A DNA stretch of 64,000 nucleotides, taken from contig NZ_JASSVM010000002.1 in assembly GCF_030541005.1 (NCBI RefSeq), forward strand, positions 124,001 through 188,000. The letters are read 5' to 3'. Source of the DNA: Marinobacter sp. SS5-14b. GTDB lineage: Bacteria; Pseudomonadota; Gammaproteobacteria; Pseudomonadales; Oleiphilaceae. The number at the start of each line of letters is the position of its first letter. Within the stretch, counting starts at the first letter, position 1. The notes under the pieces were generated by a model that was given only the letters and a program-made list of their open reading frames with translations, did not search any database and was not told the DNA's origin. The position numbers and the translations under genes were made by a program. This document shows positions 1 through 7,656 of the stretch, in pieces.

Positions 1-254
1 ATCTGAACCTGAGCCACGTCCTCAGTGACCGGCAGAACAACTTCGGCCGGGTGGTTGGCAGCCATGGCCTGCCCACTACCCTGTTCTACAACGCACAGGG
101 CAACCTGGTGGATACCCACATGGGCGAGTTGTCCCGCGCCAGCCTGGTACGGAGCCTCGAGCGCTTTGATGCGAGCTATCTCAACTCCAACAGTAACTCA
201 TCGGCCGGGCAGAGTCAGGGCAAGAACACTCGCCAACACACTGGCCAGGACTAA
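1..254 (+). CDS. C-terminal end of a thioredoxin-fold (TlpA/DsbE-like) protein, 5' truncated
   Basis: Only the last 83 codons are present, in the frame beginning at base 3. The segment GLPTTLFY carries the cis-proline that packs against the active site in thioredoxin-fold proteins, and it is followed by the usual final strand and helix. The tail is a polar Ser/Asn/Gln-rich stretch of about 25 residues, probably disordered. The CXXC motif and any signal peptide lie outside the window, so a thiol-disulfide role is inferred from the fold only. Its stop codon lies 57 bases inside the 3' end of the converging membrane-protein gene. Confidence 0.6.
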   Translation, partial: LNLSHVLSDRQNNFGRVVGSHGLPTTLFYNAQGNLVDTHMGELSRASLVRSLERFDASYLNSNSNSSAGQSQGKNTRQHTGQD

Positions 255-1508
255 ACAGGAAACCGATAGTGTCAGGCTCCAACGGAGCGAGGCGTCTTTT
301 GCACGGTAGCCGGTCAGCCGCTCCATGATCAACGCATTGGCGGCGAAGGGTGTGCCGAATGCGGTAATACCCCAGCCGCTGACCATGGCAAAGCCCAGAC
401 TCAGAAGGGCATCAGAAGGCCAGATCGAGCCCAGAATACCGCCAGCCAGCGTGCCTATTACAATCGGGTTTACCCCGCCTAACCCGGCCAGGAAAAAAAT
501 CCAGGGCACCAGCGCCGCGATCAGCGGCCATGCCCAGCCCGGCAGAGCAACGGTCGCCGCCATCTGACCCAGAACCACCGCACTGATCACCGAGCCTATA
601 AACGCAGACCCACCGACTATGGCCAACTCGTTGCTGACGTTAGCCATGGCCGGCAATCGGGGAAGACGGCCCTTGAAGCCAGCGAGCACCCAGCCCGCTA
701 CCACCGCCATCAGGCAGCTCAGGGTCACGGCACGAGCGTAGTTCAGTTCATAGACATGACTGAAACCAAACACTCCGACACAAATCGCCGCAATAATGCC
801 GCCAAACCTCAGCCAGCTTGCCAGTCCCGCTTTTTCATCGGCAGCGGCAGGCACAACATCTGGTTCCGGCTCCCGCCAGAGGAAGCCCGCACATAGAACG
901 ATCAGGGAAAACGGCAGTGAAATGGCCAGCAGTTGGGCACCGCCCAACCCGGGTAACAGGGTCAGCGTGAGCGCAACCGATATCGACAAGGGCGACCACA
1001 TGGGCGACACGCCAAACCCTCTCACCACGGCCCGGGTGCTGTTGCGGGTGGCACTGGAATCGCCTGCGCGATGAATGCGTTCGGCGACCAGGCTGCCAAC
1101 CACCGCTACTGATCCGAAATTAAGGGGTACCGAAACCAGGGCTGTGCCAAAAGCGAGACTGGCATACCGCCCCCGGGCGCTGCCACTGAACAGGCTGGAA
1201 GAAATCCGCTGCAAATCCCGCGAGCCGGCCAGCACCGACGACAACAGCATGACGGAAAGAATAAGCCCGGCCAGCCGGGTCATGTTACCGGCCGCCGCAT
1301 CCACCAGTGCAGGGTCTCTACCCAATGCAAACGCCATTGCCAACACCGCCACCATGAACACCGCCTGTGGAACCCGGCGCATTTCGTGCCAGCCCAGCAC
1401 CACAGCCAGGCCAACGGCACCAGCACCCAGGTAAGCCATGCCGGGTAACGAAGCCAGTACGGCAGCTGTTAAAGCGAAGTACGCGAGCGAAGAGCGCAAG
1501 ATTGGCAC
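198..1508 (-). CDS. Polytopic inner-membrane protein, possible ion-transporter (IT) superfamily permease
   Basis: This 436-residue protein is very hydrophobic, with about 11-12 predicted membrane segments and a short acidic cytoplasmic loop near residue 225. The two halves each carry a Gly/Asn/Pro-rich re-entrant-like stretch (SVPLNFGSVAVVGS near residue 130 and GLGGVNPIVIGTLAGG near residue 350). Such an arrangement is typical of inverted-repeat ion transporters of the IT superfamily, but I do not recognise a specific family or substrate. The start is GTG at 1508 with only a weak ribosome site. The 3' end overlaps the convergent thioredoxin-fold gene. No partner gene indicates the substrate. 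Confidence 0.55.
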   Translation of the reverse strand: MPILRSSLAYFALTAAVLASLPGMAYLGAGAVGLAVVLGWHEMRRVPQAVFMVAVLAMAFALGRDPALVDAAAGNMTRLAGLILSVMLLSSVLAGSRDLQRISSSLFSGSARGRYASLAFGTALVSVPLNFGSVAVVGSLVAERIHRAGDSSATRNSTRAVVRGFGVSPMWSPLSISVALTLTLLPGLGGAQLLAISLPFSLIVLCAGFLWREPEPDVVPAAADEKAGLASWLRFGGIIAAICVGVFGFSHVYELNYARAVTLSCLMAVVAGWVLAGFKGRLPRLPAMANVSNELAIVGGSAFIGSVISAVVLGQMAATVALPGWAWPLIAALVPWIFFLAGLGGVNPIVIGTLAGGILGSIWPSDALLSLGFAMVSGWGITAFGTPFAANALIMERLTGYRAKDASLRWSLTLSVSCLVLASVLASVLALTLPGR

Positions 1509-1602
1509 AGTAAAACACCCTGAATGATCGAGCCAACCATATTAAGGAAGCTACTTACCCCGGGGTATCCGCAATTATGGGGATACCCGTCAGAATGCCA
1601 TC

Positions 1603-1971
1603 TCAGCTCTGGCCGTGCAGTCGGGCACTTTCTTCCAGGCGTTTTTGCTCCTGCAGAAGCAATTCCCTGACATCCTGCAACTCGCGGATACGCAGCTCTA
1701 CCGTTACCCGCTTTTCAGCCATCAACAAGGCTCCGTCTCGGCAATTGATTGTGTCAGACCGCACGGCATTCATCAGCGCGCGGATTTCTGCCAGCGAAAA
1801 ACCTAACGACTTGAGCTGGCGCACCATGATGATTCGCTTGACCGCATGCTCAGAGTAATCCCGATAATTGTTGCCGGCCCTGGACACCTCCGTCAGCAAC
1901 CCCTGTTTTTCGTAGTAGCGCAACGTATACCGGCTCACCCCGGTTCGCTGTTCAAGCTCGGCGATTCGCAA
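1603..1971 (-). CDS. MerR-family transcriptional regulator
   Basis: A 122-residue protein with the classic N-terminal winged HTH of MerR proteins (RIAELEQRTGVSRYTLRYYEKQGLL) followed by a dimerisation helix. It has no cysteine cluster typical of metal sensors. The C-terminal part is short and lacks a large ligand domain. The start is a TTG at 1971, supported by a strong GGGAGG ribosome site at 1979-1984 with 7-base spacing; no better ATG exists. The gene is divergent from the SDR gene, and the intergenic region contains a MerR-type stretched promoter, so it very likely controls that gene and possibly itself. Confidence 0.85.
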   Translation of the reverse strand: MRIAELEQRTGVSRYTLRYYEKQGLLTEVSRAGNNYRDYSEHAVKRIIMVRQLKSLGFSLAEIRALMNAVRSDTINCRDGALLMAEKRVTVELRIRELQDVRELLLQEQKRLEESARLHGQS

Positions 1972-1986
1972 CGGCCTGCCTCCCTG

Positions 1987-2018
1987 TTGACCTTAGAGTA
2001 TGCTCCATACTTTAGGCT
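1987..2018 (+). promoter_or_regulatory. MerR-type promoter/operator for the SDR gene
   Basis: A TTGACC -35 element at 1987-1992 is followed by a perfect inverted repeat, AGTATG (1997-2002) and CATACT (2006-2011) separated by CTC, and then a weak -10 element near 2013-2018. A dyad placed within an over-long 19-20 bp spacer is the hallmark of MerR-activated promoters. It reads toward the SDR gene starting at 2049. Confidence 0.75.
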
Positions 2019-2048
2019 GCTTCTTGTTAACAGAACAAGGAGCGCAAC

Positions 2049-3092
2049 ATGAACATTCTCATCACCGGAGCCACCGGTTTCATTGGCAAGCACCTCTGCG
2101 TGGCGCTGACTCAGCAGGGGCACCACGTTATGGCTTTGATGCGAAATCCGGACAAGCTCCGATCTCTCCGGGAATTCGTTCAGGGCTCCGGCGGACAACC
2201 TGAGCGTATTACCGTCATGCAGGGTGATCTGGAAAAGCCGGGGTTGGGGCTGTCATCGGCACTGGAAGGTATTGACTGTATCGTGCATCTGGCGGCGCGG
2301 TTTGCCTGGAATCTTGCCCCCGATGAGGCCCGGCGCACCAACGTGACCGGCAGCTTGCACGTGGCCGAACTGGCAAAGCAACTGGACTGCCGATTGATCT
2401 TCATCACCGGGTTCATGCTGGCAAACGAGACTCACCTCGCACACCTTGGCATCAACCTCAGCCAGCCGGACCAAACGCGCTGGCAGGATGTCTATCGGCG
2501 AACCGGAGCCTATGAAGCCAGCAAGCTGGAGAGCGCATTCGCACTCAGGCACTACACCCAGGAACACGGGATGGACGCCGTGGAGATTCAGCCCGCCACG
2601 GTCGCCGGGCACAATACAACCGGTGAGATCGACCCCACCCAACCGCTCTTCAGCCTGATCGACAATGTCTTTCACGGCCGCATGGCGCTGATTCCCGGAT
2701 CTCCGGCGCACTGGTTGCCACTGATTCCAGTCGACACTCTGGCGCTGGTGATTGCGGCAGCCTGCGGGGTGGAGCAGCCTCCCCTTCGCCTGCTGGTTCT
2801 GGACAACAAAACCCCGAACCTGCAAGGTTTGTTGAGAACACTGACCATGACCATGGGTATGAAAGCACCGCGTTGGCACCTGCCGATCCCCGTCATGCAG
2901 TGGCTGTTGAAGCTACCGGGGCTGGCCAGGGTATTGAACGTGTATCCGGAAGCTCTGGATTTCATTCAATCCCAAAGCTACAACACCTTGGATTTTCAGA
3001 GGTTTCTCGCCAGCATGAGGATTCCCGAACCTGCGTTCAGTGAGTACATCCAAACCACGGCACAGTACTACCGGAGTTTGGCTCCTGAGTGA
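2049..3092 (+). CDS. Extended SDR, NAD(P)-dependent epimerase/dehydratase-like protein
   Basis: A 347-residue Rossmann protein that starts with the dinucleotide site ITGATGFIG and carries the catalytic YxxxK in GAYEASKLES near residue 155, with an upstream IFITGF strand replacing the usual Ser. This is the layout of extended short-chain dehydrogenases (dihydroflavonol-reductase/epimerase type). The substrate is unknown. ATG at 2049 has AAGGAG six bases upstream. It lies behind a MerR-type operator and is divergent from the merR-like gene, so expression is probably induced by a small ligand sensed by that regulator. It converges with almA, with stop codons almost touching. Confidence 0.8.
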   Translation: MNILITGATGFIGKHLCVALTQQGHHVMALMRNPDKLRSLREFVQGSGGQPERITVMQGDLEKPGLGLSSALEGIDCIVHLAARFAWNLAPDEARRTNVTGSLHVAELAKQLDCRLIFITGFMLANETHLAHLGINLSQPDQTRWQDVYRRTGAYEASKLESAFALRHYTQEHGMDAVEIQPATVAGHNTTGEIDPTQPLFSLIDNVFHGRMALIPGSPAHWLPLIPVDTLALVIAAACGVEQPPLRLLVLDNKTPNLQGLLRTLTMTMGMKAPRWHLPIPVMQWLLKLPGLARVLNVYPEALDFIQSQSYNTLDFQRFLASMRIPEPAFSEYIQTTAQYYRSLAPE

Positions 3093-3106
3093 CTCAGGAG
3101 CCAAAC
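3076..3106. repeat. Perfect 15-bp inverted repeat spanning two convergent stop codons
   Basis: The arms at 3076-3090 and 3092-3106 are exact reverse complements around a single G. They contain the last sense codons and stop codons of both the SDR gene and almA. The structure could act as a bidirectional transcript-end hairpin, but neither side carries a T tract, so intrinsic termination is not assured. Confidence 0.7.
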
Positions 3107-4620
3107 AAGGCTGAGCGTAACGGTCTCAGAAAGCCTGCAGGCTCTGGCCTGGCTGCATGGCTGCGCTTGCCGTCGAACTCCAGATAGCCATCCTCGATCG
3201 CTTCAAAACGCAGGATTTTCACATCTTTCAGATAATCCTGCTCAGCCTTCCACGGGCCGTGAGTGCCCTGGCGAGGCAGGCGGTCTTCCGCCCGCTTGAT
3301 GTAACCCGCGTCCAGTGACCCCATAACTGTGTCATCACCCAAGCTGTTTTCAGTATCCCGGGGCACCGCTACCCGGTAGTTGTTGCGATCCATGTGGTTG
3401 ATCAAGCGGCACAGGTACTCGCTGGCGATATCCGCCTTGAGCGTCCAGGAAATATTGGTGTAGCCGAAGATCATGCCGGCATTGGGCATGCCCTCCACCA
3501 TCACGTTCTTGTAGATTACTTTGTCTTTCAGAATCACATCCTGGCCATCGACGGTCGGCTTGATGCCCCCGAGCATCTGGATCTCCAGCCCGGTCGCCGG
3601 AATGATGATGTCGGCTGCCAGTTCTTCACCTGATTTCAGGCGAATACCTGTTTCGGTGAAACACTCGATGTGATCGGTCTTGATGGAGGCCGTGCCCGCC
3701 TTGATGGCCTCGAACAAGTCACCGTCTTTCACCACACACAGGCGCTGATCCCAGGGATTATAATCTGGTGTGAAGTGGCGCATATCCGCCTTGCCTTTGA
3801 GTTGTCGCTTGATGATCGACAGAAACAATCCGCGCATCGCCTTCGGACTCTTGCGGGAGCGCTCATAGAGCAACCGGGAGATCGAAATATTCCGCGCCCG
3901 GGTCAGCCGGTAGGCGGTTTTCTCAGGCAAAACCTTCTGCAACGCCAGGGTAATCTTGTCGACGGAAGGCAGTGGCATGAGGTAGGTCGGCGAACGCTGC
4001 AACATGGTCACGTGGGCGGCTTTTTCGGCCATGGTGGGCACCAGGGTAATTGCCGTGGCGCCACTGCCAATGACCACGACTTTCTTGCCGGTGTAATCCA
4101 GATTCTCCGGCCAGTGCTGGGGCTGCACGATATCACCCCTGAAGTCTTCCTCACCCGGGAAATCAGGCTTATAGCCCTGGTCGTAATTGTAATAACCGGT
4201 ACAACCCACCAGAAAACTGGCGGTGTAGGTTTCCGTTTCACCGGTGCTTTCGTTCTGCGATGTCACCCGCCAGTGTTTGTCCTCGCTGGACCAGTCGGCG
4301 GTCTTGACAGCCGCACCGTAGCGAATGTGCTTTTCTACATCGTTCTCGCGGGCGGTGTCCGCCACGTACTGTTTGATGGAAGCACCATCTGCCAGCACCT
4401 GGCCACCCGTCCAGGGCCGGAAGTTGTAGCCGAAGGTGAACATGTCAGAGTCAGAGCGAATACCGGGGTAGCGAAACAGGTCCCAGGTACCACCCAGTGA
4501 CTGGCGCCGCTCCAGGATGGCGAAACGCTTGCCCGGGCACTCCCGCTTGAGGTGGCACGCCATACCGATACCGGAAACGCCGGCGCCGATGATCAATACA
4601 TCATAGTGTTGGTGGCTCAT
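3094..4620 (-). CDS. almA: AlmA-like flavin-dependent monooxygenase (Baeyer-Villiger/FMO type)
   Basis: A 508-residue class B flavoprotein monooxygenase. It shows the FAD site IIGAGVSGIG at the N-terminus, the motif GGTWDLFRYPGIRSDSDM typical of the AlmA/EthA branch, and a second Rossmann site VIGSGATA for NADPH. AlmA proteins take part in growth on long-chain n-alkanes in Acinetobacter and Alcanivorax; that role here is inferred from family resemblance. The Baeyer-Villiger fingerprint FxGxxxHxxxWP reads FRGDIVQPQHWP, so the conserved His is Gln166. ATG at 4620 has a GGGAGT ribosome site. A LAL regulator is divergent and may control it. Confidence 0.85.
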   Translation of the reverse strand: MSHQHYDVLIIGAGVSGIGMACHLKRECPGKRFAILERRQSLGGTWDLFRYPGIRSDSDMFTFGYNFRPWTGGQVLADGASIKQYVADTARENDVEKHIRYGAAVKTADWSSEDKHWRVTSQNESTGETETYTASFLVGCTGYYNYDQGYKPDFPGEEDFRGDIVQPQHWPENLDYTGKKVVVIGSGATAITLVPTMAEKAAHVTMLQRSPTYLMPLPSVDKITLALQKVLPEKTAYRLTRARNISISRLLYERSRKSPKAMRGLFLSIIKRQLKGKADMRHFTPDYNPWDQRLCVVKDGDLFEAIKAGTASIKTDHIECFTETGIRLKSGEELAADIIIPATGLEIQMLGGIKPTVDGQDVILKDKVIYKNVMVEGMPNAGMIFGYTNISWTLKADIASEYLCRLINHMDRNNYRVAVPRDTENSLGDDTVMGSLDAGYIKRAEDRLPRQGTHGPWKAEQDYLKDVKILRFEAIEDGYLEFDGKRSHAARPEPAGFLRPLRSALFGS

Positions 4621-4849
4621 GATTGTTACTCCCGGGCTTATCCTTGTTATTTATGCCCACTACGTTACGCCCGCTACCAGCTCGTGCAATTGGCCAGTTC
4701 ATCCCCGAAACCTCGTAGGCACGGCCAAAACTTGATTTTTGACAATGTGAATTGATCAAAGGTTGAGCGTTGTACTTCGTACTATGCTCTCGTATCTGAT
4801 GGGCAGCAGACCAGGCCATCCGCGCTACAGGCAGCAAAACAACAATACC

Positions 4850-7501
4850 ATGCACCAAGAAACTCTGATTACCAGGCATCAGACTCCGTTGCTGGAGCGA
4901 CCACCGCTTGTCGAAGCCCTCGACCAGGGCGCCTGCAAGCGATTGGTATTGATAACCGCCCCGGCGGGCTCCGGAAAAACCACTCTGATTCGACAATGGC
5001 TGACAACCGATCCCGGTCGGCCCGTGGCGTTTATGGCTCTGAACGACCGCGACAACGATCCTGCCCGCTTCTTCGCCAGAATGAGCCAGGCCATCCGGGG
5101 CGAAGCGCAGGAATTCGACACCTCAGCTTTCACACCGTTCGACACCGGCACCAACAGTGACGCAGCGACCATTGCCGAAGCACTGCACGACAGCATGGCC
5201 CCGATCAGCCATCCGGTGATTCTGATTCTGGATGATGTCCAGCACCTGACCACAACACCGGTCATCCTCGACGTCCTTGACCGGCTGCTGGAACAGCCAC
5301 CCAAGTGCCTGCACCTTGTGCTCTCCAGCCGGTCCAGGCCCGCACTGAAACTGAGCCGGTTACGGGTGGAGCAGCAATTGACCGAACTCACGGTCCGCGA
5401 CCTCCGGTTCAGCCCGCAGGAAGCCGAAAAACTGTGTCACACCCTGGGCAACCCCGCCGTTTCCTCCAACACCCTGGACCACCTGTTGCGCATCACGGAG
5501 GGATGGATTACCGGGCTTCGCCTCGCGTTGCTGGCGGCACAGGAAAAGGGTGAGGAGGCACTGGATGCGTTTTCCGGCAACCAGCCCGAGGTCATGGCTT
5601 ACTTTGGCGACATGGTTTTACAGGCCTTACCGGACTCGCTTCGAAGCCTGTGCCTGCAAAGCTCTCTGTTCGACCGGATGACCGGCTCCCTGTGCGACCA
5701 GGTGCTCAAGCACACCGGCAGCGCCCTGATGCTGGAACATCTGGCGCGGCAGGAACTGTTTCTGATGCCCCTCGATCATGACCCTGGCTGGTACCGGTTT
5801 CACCCGTTACTGCGGGAGTTTCTGCAAACCCGGCTGACCATGGAATCCCCGGCACTGATCCCGGTACTGCACCGACGAGCAACACACTGGTGGCTGAGCA
5901 GAAGCGATTATCATCAGGCACTCAAGCATGCTGAAAACAGCGACGATCCGACCCTGCTGGGTGACATTATTGAAACGGCCTTTGGCCTCTGGTCACGGGA
6001 GGGTCACTTTTCCCGCATTCTGTTCTGGGATTATCGCTTGCAGAACAGCCCTCTGTTGCAGCGCACAGGCGTGGCCGTCCCCCTGCTGTGCACACTGATC
6101 CTGTCTCGCCGCTTCCACCAGGCGGCCACCATGCTTGAACGCTTTCGTGAGGGCGGACCACAGGATGTGTCACCGGATCATCACAGAGTCCTGGTGCGGT
6201 TTCTTGAGCTCTATCTGGAGCTGTTCCAGAACGACAACCGGTTTATAGGCCGAGATGATTATGAAGAGCTTATCCGGCAAAGCCGGCACTACGATGTCTT
6301 CCCCCTGAGCCTGTGCATGGCCGCCTATCATCACCTGCAGCATGCTCGTCCCGAACAGGCCCTGGATTACGCCAGTCGCGCACGGGAAGTTCTGAAACAG
6401 GGCGGCCACCACTTCATGATGGACTACGCCGGCCTGATCATTGCCCTGTGCAACCGAAGCCTTGGGCGGCCAAGACAGGCCACCCGGGACATACAGGATG
6501 CCTATCAGAAAATGCCCACGGATGGTGCTGCCCGAACGCTCAGGAGCACAGCCATGGTGGTTGCACTGTACGACCAGAACCACCTCAGCCGGGCCTGTGA
6601 GCTGTGCGGCGAGCTGCTCCCCAAACTGAACAAGGCTTCAGCCATTGAGGTCATCGCCAGCGTTTACCTGACCTACGCCCGCTGTCTGTTTGCACTGGGT
6701 TACAAAGACAAAGCCACCCATATACTCGGCAAGCTGGAGCACATACTGGAGCCCGAGAAAAACCGACGCTTTATCGGCCATCTGATTGCCGAGCGAATTC
6801 GCCAGGCCTGGCTTTCCGGCGCGCGTGAACTTGCCGGACAGGCCGCACGCAGCGCCGGCCTGACCGATCTCCTGCAACGGGGTGACTGGGACAAGCCCGG
6901 CACCTACTCGGAATATCGGGAACGGCTGGGGCTGGCCACGGTGTATTGGCTCCGGGCAACCGGCCGCCACGCCATGGCCGGGCGAATTCTTCGCGTATTG
7001 GCACAGGAAGTTTCCGGCACCGGCCTCGTCACCCGGGCGCTAACCATCGATGCCAATGAATGGCTGACGCGAACGGAGCCAACCGGCAGCAGTCGGCAAG
7101 CCATGGACACCCTGATTCAGAAGCATGGCCTGCACAACATGACCCGCAATATCTTCGACGAAGCCCCTGGATTCGGTGAACTGCTGGCCACCGCCACACA
7201 GCAAGGGCTGGTCTTGCCAGACAGCTACAGGTCGATGTACGGCGAACTGGTAGACACCACGGCCCGGCAAACCAACACCGTCCGGCCAGACCCCTTCAGT
7301 CTGCTGACCAGCCGGGAACAGGAAATCTATCGGGGCCTGCTCGCTGGCCTCAATAACACTGGCCTCAGCGAGCTCACCGGCACCACGCTCTCCACCACCA
7401 AATGGCACCTCAAGAACATCTACAGCAAACTCGGTGTTTCCAACCGCACCGAAGCCGTCCTGCTGATGTCCGGCCAGGATGCGCCCGGGCCTGGAGCCTG
7501 A
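4850..7501 (+). CDS. LuxR/MalT-type (LAL, AlkS-like) ATP-dependent transcriptional regulator
   Basis: A large regulator of about 883 residues. It has an N-terminal NTPase with Walker A APAGSGKTT, a Walker B-like LILDDV, a long central helical-repeat sensor region, and a C-terminal LuxR-type HTH (LLTSREQEIYRGLLAGLNN... KWHLKNIYSKLGVSNRTEAV). This is the architecture of MalT and AlkS. An open frame extends back to a TTG at 4763, but ATG at 4850 begins the conserved region directly. It is divergent from almA and upstream of the heme dioxygenase-like gene, so it is a good candidate regulator of one or both, probably responding to a hydrophobic substrate. Confidence 0.8.
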   Translation: MHQETLITRHQTPLLERPPLVEALDQGACKRLVLITAPAGSGKTTLIRQWLTTDPGRPVAFMALNDRDNDPARFFARMSQAIRGEAQEFDTSAFTPFDTGTNSDAATIAEALHDSMAPISHPVILILDDVQHLTTTPVILDVLDRLLEQPPKCLHLVLSSRSRPALKLSRLRVEQQLTELTVRDLRFSPQEAEKLCHTLGNPAVSSNTLDHLLRITEGWITGLRLALLAAQEKGEEALDAFSGNQPEVMAYFGDMVLQALPDSLRSLCLQSSLFDRMTGSLCDQVLKHTGSALMLEHLARQELFLMPLDHDPGWYRFHPLLREFLQTRLTMESPALIPVLHRRATHWWLSRSDYHQALKHAENSDDPTLLGDIIETAFGLWSREGHFSRILFWDYRLQNSPLLQRTGVAVPLLCTLILSRRFHQAATMLERFREGGPQDVSPDHHRVLVRFLELYLELFQNDNRFIGRDDYEELIRQSRHYDVFPLSLCMAAYHHLQHARPEQALDYASRAREVLKQGGHHFMMDYAGLIIALCNRSLGRPRQATRDIQDAYQKMPTDGAARTLRSTAMVVALYDQNHLSRACELCGELLPKLNKASAIEVIASVYLTYARCLFALGYKDKATHILGKLEHILEPEKNRRFIGHLIAERIRQAWLSGARELAGQAARSAGLTDLLQRGDWDKPGTYSEYRERLGLATVYWLRATGRHAMAGRILRVLAQEVSGTGLVTRALTIDANEWLTRTEPTGSSRQAMDTLIQKHGLHNMTRNIFDEAPGFGELLATATQQGLVLPDSYRSMYGELVDTTARQTNTVRPDPFSLLTSREQEIYRGLLAGLNNTGLSELTGTTLSTTKWHLKNIYSKLGVSNRTEAVLLMSGQDAPGPGA

Positions 7502-7656
7502 CACGACAGCAAAAATGTACAGCCGTTCACATTTTTTGAAAGCCTGCTCTCGAACTGCGCTCTCCCCCTCCCCAGGTAGGGGGAAATCCCCTCCCCCTTA
7601 AGCGAGCCTTTGCCCTGCTCCAACAATCACAATAACCACAAGCAAGGAGAGGGATC

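Noticed and set aside
4763..4849. Upstream TTG/ATG starts of the LAL regulator
   Set aside because: The extra 29 residues resemble no family sequence and lie in the likely promoter region; the ATG at 4850 fits better.
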